NCBI GenBank assembly: GCA_024036415.1
Contig: JAMWET010003062.1
Location: forward strand, 310,001-374,000
Direction of reading: 5' to 3'
DNA: 64,000 nucleotides
Source of the DNA: Prochilodus magdalenae
Lineage: Eukaryota; Chordata; Actinopteri; Characiformes; Prochilodontidae
Of the stretch, positions 37,795 through 49,723 are shown one piece after another. Numbering within the stretch: the first letter of the stretch is position 1; each line of letters begins with the position of its first letter. The position numbers were made by a program, and so were the translations under genes. A model generated the notes under the pieces. That model saw only the letters and a list, made by a program, of their open reading frames with translations, searched no databases and was not told where the DNA came from.

Positions 37795-38219
37795 AAGATG
37801 GAACATTTGCAATAGGAACACATATGCTCTCAGCCATTAAGCCATTTATGAGAATGTCTGTTTTAAGTTTGATGCAGACCTCCTCATTTTTGCTGTTGTT
37901 GCTAATTGTTTAGCCCTAACTAGCAGATTACAGTAAGAAACTATATATGATTTCATAGATCATAAATGATACCAGTTTGACAATATTCCCAATGGGGAAC
38001 ATATTCTTAAAGAGGATGTGCTTAAAGATTTCATTGTTTGCCTAAATAACATCTTGTAATGTTTTGCAATGTCATTATTATCCTAAAGTTCAAATAAGAT
38101 GAAAAAAGCATTTCAATGCTGTCTCTGTCTTCAATCACTGAATAGTTTCTCTTCTTGTTCACTGAAATATTCATTTAGAGTTGGTTTTAACAAGGGTGTA
38201 GCTAACTGGTGACTGTAGG

Positions 38220-38582
38220 CAGTTATCATTTTGGCACAGTCTATTACTGCACTATTCTTATTTGTACAGTACTGTACATACTGTATACATACTCACTGTC
38301 ATGTACACGCGCTCTCACAGTGTATACAACCCACACTGTATTCTCTCCACTCACTTTGTACATGTGTATCTTATATTTATATTAACATCTGTATTTTCTA
38401 CTATTCCACTGTCCATAACTGTGTATAATTGTAACCTTTGCATCACTTGCCATGGTTACTTTCCTTTATGTAAATAATACTGTATTTTGCACTTCTGGTT
38501 AGATGCTAACTGCATTTCATTGGTTCTGTACCTGTACTCTGCACAGTGACAAAGTTTAATCTAATCTGATCTAATCTAATCG
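38220..38582 (+). repeat. LINE 3'-tail-like sequence with (TCTAA)n end
   Basis: Contains 'gcacttctggttagatgcta', then 'ctgcatttcattg', and ends 'aatctaatctgatctaatct'. I recognise this layout as the 3' UTR and simple-repeat tail of a fish non-LTR retrotransposon. Its end is about 60 bp before the exon 2 acceptor, so the branch point is probably in or next to this repeat. Confidence 0.6.
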
Positions 38583-38641
38583 GGGTAAAATTAAAGAACC
38601 TTTGCTCTTTTCTCTCCACACTTCTCCTCTTTCTCGCCTAG

Positions 38642-38961
38642 ATGAGGGCCAGACGGTGTGCCAGGGTCCAGCAGAGATGCGTGGACGTCGCCTCTCCGAG
38701 GTGGGCATGCAACTGCGCTCTGAGTGCCACCAGGGCCTGGGCTACTGGGACTACCTTTTCTTCATCGCTATCGGCTTCGTTATCTTTTCTGCCGGCACCG
38801 TCTCTGCCTGGGTGATGGGTGTGCTCATGGTGCTCTATGAGCGCTACAGCAAGAGGAAGAGTGAGGAGCTGGACAGCGACGACGAGGAGGACAGTGCTGC
38901 CCGGGGCGGCACAAGTAACCATGGCAACGGGGACCTGAGCAAGCCCGGCATGCAGGTTTGA
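38642..38961 (+). CDS. lrrc52: LRRC52-like protein, exon 2 (C-terminal part)
   Basis: The acceptor is 'ctttctcgcctag' and the first codon, completed with the G from exon 1, gives D228. The exon supplies the remaining LRRCT cysteines (C234, C256). A single membrane segment follows at about 266-293 (FIAIGFVIFSAGTVSAW core). Next come a basic patch (R295, K298, R299, K300) and an acidic cluster, EELDSDDEEDS, ending at TGA 38959-38961. The DY-[LI]-F…IGF…AGTV.AW pattern is diagnostic for LRRC52 among the four gamma-subunit paralogues. A basic patch after the membrane segment is characteristic of the family. Total length is 333 residues, against just over 310 in mammals. In mammals LRRC52 partners Slo1 and Slo3 channels; the fish partner is not shown by the sequence. 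Confidence 0.9.
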
Positions 38962-39729
38962 CCGAAGGAAGGAGGGACAACTGTGACGACCGTAACTCGC
39001 AACGGTGAACGCCAGGAAGAGCGATGATTGACAAGGGAGAAATTAACCCATAAGGCGAGGAATTAGCAGCCCATAGGCAGAGGATGCCGGGATTTGGAGT
39101 TTTAATGATAATGGCGATTTAATTGCACCTTAAGAAGGATGTGTCAATGTGGTGGCTCTAAAGAAGAGAAATAGAGGGTGTAGCAGACAGTGGGAGACAG
39201 AATTGCTATGAAGGTAATAGAGTGCTGCTGGATTAAAGAATGAATGTTCCTTTCCAGAAGACCACGTTGGGTTCATTACCACTTTTAAGTAGTATTAAAG
39301 AATCTTAACTGAGCGATAATGGACACACAACCACATGCTCACGTTCACAGAGCAATAAGGAGCTCACCCAGGCCCCAGACAGATCTTTTCAGTGTTTCCC
39401 ACAGATCTGAAATAGTAATAGGAGGTTGATGGAGGTTATTGGTATATGTTGATATTCAAACATCATAGCATGTTTTTACCTAGTTTAAATAAGGCATCAA
39501 ATAAGATGGAGTAACATGGAAAAACTCATAGCTGCGTTAGTAGAAGTAGTCGTTATTGTACGAGTGGTAGTCAAAGTGAAGGTTTGGAGGTTGTAGAGTT
39601 ATCCACAGGGAACAGTGATGCTTTGCATCATTGACACTGTGTGACAATATTAAATAACTTTTCTTGAAATTTTAGGACAACATTTGAATTGGATATCATT
39701 AACACAGGACCAAAGACTGCCCAAATAAA
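38962..39729 (+). other. Probable 3' UTR with candidate poly(A) signal
   Basis: Follows the stop codon without another gene. The first canonical AATAAA I see is at 39724-39729 ('ccaaataaagtgtg'). Use of this site is inference; a downstream GT-rich stretch ('gtgtgtggg') is compatible with it. Confidence 0.4.
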
Positions 39730-40622
39730 GTGTGTGGGAAACACTGTTTATTGAACAGGACAGACTAAGAGGTATACAAGTGGGGAAGGTAAATAGGGAG
39801 GTGTTTAAAAAGGTCATAGTATATAGTATATACAGGTCACTGATCTTTACTGTCTGAAAACTAGGCTGGGTTAACTGCACATTAGTAGTGCACTCGTACA
39901 CTCTCTCCATTCACACACACATATTCTGGTCAAAGAGCAAGGGATTGGTGTCAAGGGATGAGATTGGGTGATTCATAGGCAAGGCTGACCTCTTTTTCTG
40001 TCTGGTCAGTTGGATGTAGGGTTGATATGAACAACTCAGAGTGTGAGGGCAGGGGAAAGAAGCCTGCTACACATTCTGTAAATAATCTGGCAGAAAGTGG
40101 GCAAGTTTGTGCTGGGGTGGGATGATCAACGGATTGAGTGATTGAATGCTTGATTGACTGGAATCACTGGACAGTCCTAATCTCAGTAAGCCTGTAAGTG
40201 TTGCACCCATGAGCCTTACACACACAATGTAACCAGTCTAGCAATAACACACCTGCATAGGTGACACTGAGAGCAATAGTGTGTGTGTACGTGTCTATGT
40301 GTGTGTATGTGTATGTACACTTGTCTATGTGTCCCTGAATGTAGAGGCACTATTAAGGATGTCTAGAATCCCCTAAACTATTGGCATATTATGTAGTGAG
40401 CCATCTTAAAAGATCTCTTTTTAAATTGTTATATAATTAAGTAGCTATGATGTAAACAAAGTCTTTCAGAGTGGTTTGATGTGAAATGTGCTATTCTAGA
40501 TACAAGTACCAACTGTACCACTGTAGTTTACAGTGGTGGCGATAGGAATCAGTTAAAGCCTGTAAAAGCTCCAAGAAGTGGTTGCAGATACCATTATTGA
40601 TGCCTGAGAATATATATATATA

Positions 40623-40665
<43 letters not shown>

Positions 40666-43270
40666 TCTTATCATCATCACTAAGATTTGATAAGTTTCTC
40701 TGAAAGCCACCATTTCATATCAAATACTTGAATATCCTTCAAAAATGAATACGTTTACATCTCCGCTACTGAATTACACAGCAATTTTGAAAACATCAGT
40801 GGACTTCCCCTTTAAGACGTATTATATAACTGCTCTAAATGGTTAATTAGCTACTTTGAATTATTCAGTAACTGCTATGTGTTCCGTAACTGCCATGAAA
40901 CTACCAAGTAAATTATGTAGTTATAAGAGTGAACACACCTGGGGACCTCTGTAGGATATATGGTAATGCTGTAGTTTTGGCATGACACACAGTCTCAGGG
41001 TCTCAGCACGTGGCACTCAAGTGCAAGGCTAAAGCCTTCTGCTAATTGCATGCATCCATCTTTCTCTTATGCCTTCGTTCTGGCTTCCTCTCTCTCTCCC
41101 ACAACAGCAAGTTGATCTCTTGGAGGCCTGTTTGTTTCCGACATGCTAAATCAGGTCTGCAGCTTAGCTTAAAGCTTAGCATCATGTAATGCTGTAGGCT
41201 CGAGTCTATTTGTGGTACTTCTTTACTCCTTCAGTCTTCTTTCAAACTACTCTCCTCTTTTGACCTCTGCTAGCATTGGTTACCTCATACCCAACCTTAT
41301 ACTTAATATTAGCTTGGGGTCAGTAAGGGATGTCCTTGCCAGCAGTGGCTTTGAGGAATGTTAGAGCTAGTGCTTGGTGACAAAGTAAGACAACAGCAGA
41401 CAACACTCTTATGTTCCTGATTTAAACTAGTCATCCCTGTAACTCTCTTTCTTTCTTTCTTTCTCTCCCTTACCTTTACAGCAGGCAGGGGGAGTTTAAG
41501 GTTTCAGGTCAGACCAGGCTGTGTCACATCATGTTAACAGTGCTCAGAAGTGTTAACTTCTCCAAGGATAGACAGTCTAATAATATCAGGTGTTGAAGGA
41601 GATGAAAGAGTATAGGGCGAAAACAATGTAATAATATGGCGAGAGGTTAATGGAGAAAAAAGACTAAAAAAATATCGACTTTCTTAAAAACAATAATGAC
41701 TTATTTTCTAGATGATATAGATTTGTTTTCTCTACATTTTGACTTACAGTCTTAAGAGTGAGGTATGTGGTTTTTTTGTTTGTTTTTTTAACTTACTAAA
41801 ATTATTTTTTATCTTTGTAGCAAAATGTTGACTTATTATTCCAAAATAAATACTTTCCTAATTAAATTTATTAAATAATTTGTTTAAAATATTCTGCCAA
41901 AGTTTCACCCTGTGTAAATGAAAATAAGTTAACATTTTGAAGTAACAGGTCATTATTTGGGCAAGTATGTTTTGAGAAAATAAGTAATTTTACTGAAATG
42001 CTAGGCAAAACTGTTTTGAATTTAAGATCAATTTGAGATGAAAATTGCAAAGTTCCAAAGATTTAACATACTTCTCCCAGAGAAGGAGTAATGGTATGGT
42101 TATGTAAGTATAGGCATGTACATATTTAAGGGAGGTGTAAAAAAAAAAAGAGCATGGAATTCTTTTAAAAAATAAAAATGCCTTTATTATATCATAGCCA
42201 TGGTAAAGCTTTAAACAGGCAGGCATTAGATGGTTAACCCCTGCTGGACCGGTGCAAAAATAAAAAGTGCTGGAGAAGAAAAGAGATCACTCAGAGGGAT
42301 GTGTATGGGTGTAAGCATGACACTGATGTGCCTACAGAAAAAAGAGCATTCAAAAGAATTTAGCACATGGCATAGCCATTGCATAGGCAAAATAGATCTA
42401 GCTGCCAAAAGCTTCAAAGCAGTGTAAAGATGCTCAGTAGTGTGGTCAGATTGTATAGTTAGGTTCGTGCGTCGTCGCTGCTTACTCTGACCTCTAAAAG
42501 TGAGCGTCCATGCCCATGTTATTGCCCTTGTAGAAAGCAGACAGAGGGAGAGGGACATTAGGACACTTAGTGTTCGACTCCTCTATGAATATTAATGTGC
42601 AATTGTCCAGCAGAGGAAAGGACATCTTATGTCATCTGCTAGTTAGGTGCAGCACAGCAGCACAACAGAATACAACAGTCAGAGTGCCACAGGAGCACTG
42701 CAGCCTACTGAGCTTCCATAACAATTACCAACTGCACTGTAGCCCAAAGCTTGGCAGCTACAGAGGTGTGCGTGTGTGGGGCTGAGGTAAATCACCTCAA
42801 AAACAATGTGGCACAAGGTGGCCTGTGTCAGAGAAATCTGCTCTCAGTGTGCGCACACCCCTGAGTAGCTGAGATAACTAATGGACTGGCAGTGTTTCCA
42901 CTTATTGTCTGGGGATGAAGAATCTCAGCTACTCTCAGTGTACAGGGGCACAAACTCAACGAACTCAACGGCAGGTTAGCTTAGAGCACAGTTTGAGTGG
43001 TACCCTTTACATTTAATGCTAATCCAATGAATACTGTATAGCTGACTAGAACTGAACTGATCTGACCTTCTTACCCTTGTCTCCAGCTGGCTAAAAACAC
43101 TTGCCCTTATTGTCTGTTGTGTCTAGAAGCATAATTTATCATTAGCATAGCATAGCGTAGCATATCTTAGAGAGTGTTGTATCTCAAAAGGTCTCAAACA
43201 ATAATGGGCCAGCCATAATGGGCCAATTCAAAGTTGTGTCTTGAAGAGGTTGGCTGAATCGTGCAAAAAA
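39730..43270. other. Downstream intergenic, nothing gene-like
   Basis: Contains a (TA)n(TG)n microsatellite at about 40611-40660 and a short TTTC run at 41446-41465. Open frames of up to 110 codons (42226-42558) show no domains. Confidence 0.5.
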
Positions 43271-43278
43271 ACGGTAAG

Positions 43279-43680
43279 AAGCTACATTTGTATTTAAGTT
43301 GCTTGTTGAAGATTCGGATTACGTCGTAATTGAATTAACTGTTGGATAATAGTACTTGATTAATCTGGGCATTTTTTTCAAATAGTGCAGTATTGAGACA
43401 AGTGGTAATAAGCTAAATTGTATCGATTGTTTCTTGATGAGTTTGATCCTAAAATGATCAGCTCTGAATCTTATATTAATGAGTTACTTTGAATATTAGT
43501 TGGTTTTTGATGTGTTCAATCCTGCAGTGATGAAGGCTTGTTGAGAATCCTTTAAAAGGTTTAGTCTTGAAACTAGCAATATTGAGCTAAATTGTTTTTC
43601 ATTTGGTGGTTGAAGAGGTTGGATCCTGTAAAACAGTTCAATTATGAGCTATATTGCATTTGCGCTAGGTTGGATCCCAC
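43279..43680. repeat. Very diverged tandem repeat
   Basis: Related blocks of the type 'gagctaaattg…ttgaagaggttggatcctg' recur at about 43279, 43411, 43584 and 43646. Spacing is irregular (about 131, 173 and 62 bp). It looks like an eroded satellite array. Confidence 0.4.
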
Positions 43681-44030
43681 TTCGTTGGGTATTCAGATCA
43701 GTTTAGATTGCTTGAGGCCTCTGTCTAACAATAAGCTCTGATGTATGTGTTGTATGAGGGCTGTTTTAACTGTGGGATGTTCGAGATCTGTAGGAGGGAT
43801 GCTTTAGTTGTGAGGTGCAGGGGAGCGTGTTAGCTCTGTCTGTACTGGAGCTGCTTCAGCTGTGGGTTGCAGGACAGTGCGGCTGTAGATTTGCTGAATC
43901 GATTTGTTGTCTGCAGAAACGTGTCCGTCATGCTCTGTCCACCACGCGTGACGTTCTGCTGCATTAAACTCACACTGAGGATTTCCCCTCATCATTCTTA
44001 CAACCAACATCTAAGCTTTCTTCACCTCTT

Positions 44031-44112
44031 CTCTTTTCTTTTCTTTTCTTCTCTCCTCTCCTCTCCTCTCCTCTCCTCTCCTCTCCTTTTCTCTTCTCTT
44101 ATCTTCTCTTCA
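44031..44112. repeat. (CTCTC)n / (TTTTC)n pyrimidine tract
   Basis: Pentanucleotide 'tctcc' units at about 44053-44090, flanked by 'ttttc' and 'ttctc' variants. Low complexity. Confidence 0.95.
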
Positions 44113-44397
44113 CTTCCTCACAGTTGTGTGCAAAAATCCCTTGTGTTAAATGAAAATCTAATAAGCTTTTCTGTCCAGCCCAGTTTTACATCAGTAAACA
44201 CTGAAATTAAACTTCTTATGGGTTGATTCAGCCCCGTATAAATTAGTCCACACAGTAACATCTAATCCAGCTGTATTCAAATCAGTTCAGCACTAAAAGA
44301 CCTTAATCCAACAATATTGGAGTGAGATCAACACTGTTAAACATAATTTAACACTGTTAAAGATAATTCAACATTGCTAGAGCTAATTTGACACTAT

Positions 44398-44476
44398 GGG
44401 CCTGTTTCCCAGCCTCGAATTAAAGATGACATTTTTGTTTAGAAATAGGTTTAATCCATGTCTGGGAAACAGGCCC
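44398..44476. mobile_element. 79-bp perfect-ended hairpin inserted in a short-period repeat
   Basis: 'gggcctgtttccca' (44398-44411) and its exact complement (44463-44476) flank a loop. The stem continues imperfectly as 'aattaaa' against 'tttaat'. It sits among 20-25-bp phrases of the form 'taatt(t/c)aacactgttaaa' at 44320-44395 and 44520-44570. It resembles a miniature foldback element. Confidence 0.7.
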
Positions 44477-44570
44477 TAATCCCACTTCCAGCACTAAATC
44501 ATTTAAACATCCAATCTTCCACCACTGTAAGAGTTAATTCTACACTGTTATAGTTAATCCAGCAGTGGTG

Positions 44571-47500
44571 TTTTTGCTGTGTACACCCCCCCCACAACAA
44601 AATCTGCCCCCCACACACCCCTCTACGTCTCTCTTTCCTTCTTGCCATACTCTCTTTCTCTCTCCTCCCTCCTCTGGGTTTTTTCTGCAGTGCTAAAGTG
44701 TGTGTGGGGGTATTGGATAATAGCATTCTCTAAAGCACCTCTCCCTCTCAGTTTTGATGAGGACGAGGTAGAGAGGAAGGCTACATCACAACGGACGACA
44801 AGCTTTCCTCTCGAGATGTGCGCTGTGGGAATCTGAGTGGCCAGGACTCGTGATGCGGCTGTCTGCAAGACAGAACACGCACGACAGTGCATTGTCACTG
44901 TGTATACACATGGGCCAGTGGAGAGAGATTTATGCGTTCGGAGGCAGTTGTTGGTCTTTTAGCTCCCACATCTTTCACACACTGAATGCGAGAATTGATT
45001 CTGGGGACTGGCATTGTTAAAAGGCAATTCTGTTATGCTGCATTGCACCCAAAGCCGCTGTGCATTTTGTGAAGATGGCAATCTGGGCTTGTTGTGCCCT
45101 CAAACTGTGGCCGAAACTGGTCTGCCTGGACTAGAGTTCTCCTTGTCTTGCTTAGAATCCTCACAAGCTGTTCCTGTTGAGCTTTGAGTGAGTAATAGTA
45201 ATAACAACAAGTGACACCATATTTTATTCACACATATAGTTATTCCCAAAGTAAAGAGATGCCGTTTTGAAACTGTCCATTCTCTGTAGTACAGAGCAAC
45301 AGTGTTTTCACTGAGCTTCAAATGCCAGAATGTCCTCCGGTCCTCTGTGCCTGCATACCGTGTTGCGTCATGGTTGGGGTACATTCTTTAGCCATCACAA
45401 AAATAACTGGTGACTGTCCTGGGGTTTGAAACAGTACTATCTCTTCCACCTGAGCAGAGTCACTGTGAGTGAGGTTTGACTGCTTAACCTTTACAGATTG
45501 AGACAGGCCGGTGCTCCTGAACAGTGAGATCATATTCCTCTGTCTGCAGTTTGTGAGGATACACAATGAGTCATCAAGTCTTGTTTGTTTAGTTACAAAC
45601 TATTATTATTATTATTATTATTATTATTATGTAAAACTGTATGTTAAGGTGATGCAAAGCAAATGTACATTGACATAGTACAGGGTGGTTATATAGAAAT
45701 GTACATTTTAGCTTTTCATTGGTAATGCAGTGGATTGTTAAGGGTTGTATGGGCACTCAGTGTAATGAAGTTTCCATGTTTAGAAAAACTGACAATAATA
45801 ATACATAAGATGCGGATTAGCCTATGATGAGCAGTATTAACCAGTATTAACCTCAATATCTGAGGTTACCTATAACATTTTTGCGCAATTCAATTTCCTG
45901 TTTATACAACAAAGAAAATACTCCATAACTGTACCATTTCATTGAGCTTTGATACACTTTATATCAGAGATAACAGTTACTATATTTCTATTTTAGATAT
46001 AAAATGCTGCAGATTGCCTAGAATAAAAAATAACATTCAAGGTAATCTGGTAAACATTGAAATAGCTGAGCTCTGGCCCCCTACTTTATTACTGAAATAC
46101 ACATTTGATATAATATTGAGGGTTTGTTTGCATTACATTTTCTTAATTTTACAGAACCCCATACCTTTGCTGAAACTGCTATCCTTCTACAATGTGACTG
46201 CTGGTTTCAAGTAAATAAATAAAATATAAAAGTGATTAGAAAAATATATACATGAAAGGAAAAGGTATTAAGAGCAAAAGCATTAAACAAGAAGCAGTGT
46301 GTAATATCTAGCAGTAAGGTCACTTGTCCTGATGGCTTTGCTTTTTCATGTTTTTTTGCCAAGCATGCTCATATTAGCATAGTAGTGGCGTAGTAGCTTA
46401 GTGTCAATGCTCTATTGTGTTTTTAATCTTAATTCAGCTCGTGTTGCTACCTACTTCCGATATGATTGTTTAAGCCGTCAACTTCCTATTCAAATATTCA
46501 GTTTCCTCCTCAAATGGTTATGCAGTTAAATTCTGGCACCTGAGGTGTATAATAACCGATGTATTGCTTCTTGTTTAATGGGGAAATCTGAACAAGAAGC
46601 AGACTTTAGCCTTGTAGTTTTAATGCTGGTAGTGATCAGGAAATTTAAACTATCAAAATATCCTACCTGGAATTTTATGCACAGAGTAATTATGAGTTAC
46701 AGAAAAACATTTTGACAAAGTTTCTTTTTTTTGTCTTCCAGTCTGAGCCCCAGCAAATCTAACTTGCCCTTTCAACATACAAAAGGCACTCTATGCTCCT
46801 ATGCAGATATAACACAATAACTTATACACTAGTTTTATACTAGACCCTCCTTAAATCTTACATACTACTTCTTTAGGGCTTTATACTTTAATATTGAGTC
46901 ATATGCATACATCATTTCCTCACAATTAAAATACCGACCAACAGTTATTGCTAAAAGTACATAAACAGAGATTGTGTTTATGAGTAAAATAAATTTAATG
47001 CAGCCTTTTTTCAGTGTATGTCAAGACTGAACAATGGTAAATCTGGTTATTGCACCTTTCCGTAACCGTGGAGATTTAACAGATTTATACAGAATTCTGT
47101 AACTGGAGCACTTTGAATGTCTAGTGAAACCTGAATTTCACTGACTGACAGGTGCAATGTCGACTGCACAGTGCTGTGTTCTGGCAGTAATGAATGCTGA
47201 ATTTGTGCAGTGTGGTATTGGGCAGGGTTGTAGCTTCAGGGACGGAACTGTCCAGGCCCTGCTGCTGAGCCAAAGGGGTGCTGCAGGGTATGTGTAGGAT
47301 CACAGAGATGTTTGGAGTTGGATCACTCCACTTTCACTCACACACACACATGCAAATGTATTGCCTGTGAGAGAGCAGCTCTTTACACTGCTAGCCTGCT
47401 CTCGAGCCACTGGCACATTGTTGTTAGGGAAAGAGAGAGAGAGAAAAAGAGAGAGAGAGAGAGAAGAGCGGGTTTGCAGTGAGACAGCAGCTTAAAGCAG

Positions 47501-49683
47501 TCACCCAGAAAGAAAGCTGATAAATACACACGCAGAGGTTTTTATACAGTGTCAAGACATGAATTACACATACACATCCATATAGAGACACAATTGTTTT
47601 GCCTCTTATATTGTGTCAAGAGGATGATCTAATCTACATGTTGTTTTTTAGCATAACTGCCCAATAATGATGAACATGATGAGATTTAATAAGAAAAAAT
47701 AGGGACTATTAATAGCTGCTCTGGTGTCATGGTAGATATTAGATTTTACATTGATAACGAGCTGAAAGTGACTTCAGGACAGGTTGTGTAGCATTTTATG
47801 ACAATCCAAATAATATATCTTGCAAAATTGGAAAAAAGTGAGCACCTCATATCCACCCCACACCCCTAGTTGCACCAGTGCCTAATCCTAATCTCAGTAC
47901 CCCACAAAACACTATTCTAATGTTTTACTTTCATAACTTAATAAATGTTGCCCTTGACTTTGATTTCTCTCTGATGTAGTTTTATTTTTCCCTGGAAATG
48001 TATGAAAACAGAACGAGCCTGCACAGCTGCATAATGCCACCTCTCCCCCTCATGACCTCTGAAAAAGAGAGACTTATTTATCACAGATTTTTTCTTTTTC
48101 TCTCTCTCTCTTCCTCTCCCTTTCCCTCTCTCTTCCTCCCCCTCTCCCCCCACGTTTTGCATGGAGGCGCATGCCGAATGCCGCAGTAGGGAGAATGCTG
48201 TGACCGTAGCTGAGGTCTGAAGCTGCTCTAGAGAGACTGTGTCATGCCAAGGCTATAGATGCAGCACTTCTCACTGACTACTCTAGAACCAAACCTGAAC
48301 TGCAGCCACATTTCACTCTTGCCCAGTCATAAGATCATACAAACCAACCAGAGTTATTCAAGCATCCAAACATAAAAAATGAAGTAACCTGTCCACCCTG
48401 CAAAAAGCAGTCATAAACATCTACAGACTTCTTATTCAGCTATTAACTCCAGCAGCTGGATGGGCCCACACGTCAGTTCCTCAATCACAAAACTACCTGA
48501 CTTCTGAAATCTTTTACAGCAGTTACTGACTAATTCATTGTAGTTGCGATTCAAAGTAGTTACTGAATAAATATTAAACCTGAGGCTGAAGAAAAAAGCC
48601 CAACCAAAGCTGATTAAATTATGACTGCCAGATGATGTGGTAAAAGAGGAAAACCTTTCCAGCATTGCTTCTGTGACTTTACCTGTCGGTCATACCACAG
48701 TCATCAGCTGTCATAAAAAACTAGCCTCTCCTTACAGACTTCAAGGAAACACTAGGAAAAGTTAATAAGTAGTTAGTGCAGCAATGTTAGCTAATCTACC
48801 TACAGTTTTAGTTTACATTGCTTTAATGGGACTTGTTGGCTGTTTTAGTAGCTAGCTAGCTTGAACAACCAACTGTTTCAACTTTGTTTGCCCTTATTTC
48901 TTAGAAGCACATACCTCTTTCCTTTTTTCTATAAAGAAGGGCTTGTTATTTGAGGCTGTGTAGAATTCTCTACTTAAGACTCAAGACTTAAAACATGACT
49001 TGCTCTTGTGCCCCAGAGCATCGAGGCCCAACTTGGACTGGCGTAAGGCAACACATGAAAATCCCTGTCATACAGCCCAAGGGACTAAGGCTTATCATTC
49101 AGTAACTATTTTTAATTATTTAGCTATTTAACTATGAACATGGTTCCTCTGTGTCTTTGGAGGCTACAGAAGGCTTATGCGAGCTTCTAGTATAGACCTG
49201 TGTGTAAGCGCTCTGTGAATGTATGTTTGTGTACATGTGTATTTTGTTGTTTGGTGTCTGTCTGAGTTTACTGATGGCAGAATTAGAGCATGAGGCTAAA
49301 GCACACTGACCAGCTAATGCAATAATATGATCCATCACTGCGCAGAGCAAACATGCATCCACTGCAAGTGAGAAAATTGTTGTCTCTACAGATGATACTG
49401 AACCTTTAAGAAATCTGGAAAGAAAGAAAAACTAGAGAGAGATTTATACATTACAGCTGTTTTAGTAATAGCATGGCATGAAATATTCTAAAAGCAGTTA
49501 GTTCTCCTTTTTAGAGACCGACTAAAGTCAGTATGATCATCTTTGTTAAACAGAAATGAAACAAAAGTACTTTCTGTCTTTAACGTGGGGGTATATGTGT
49601 GCGGCTGTGTGCCTGCTGATGCACATTCAGTGGGGATTTCGTGTGTGTCTTTGAGACAGCTGTCTGCCTGTTATGTAAGGGGT

Positions 49684-49723
<40 letters not shown>

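Noticed and set aside
42226..42558. 110-codon minus-strand frame
   Set aside because: No motif or splice signals; consistent with chance.
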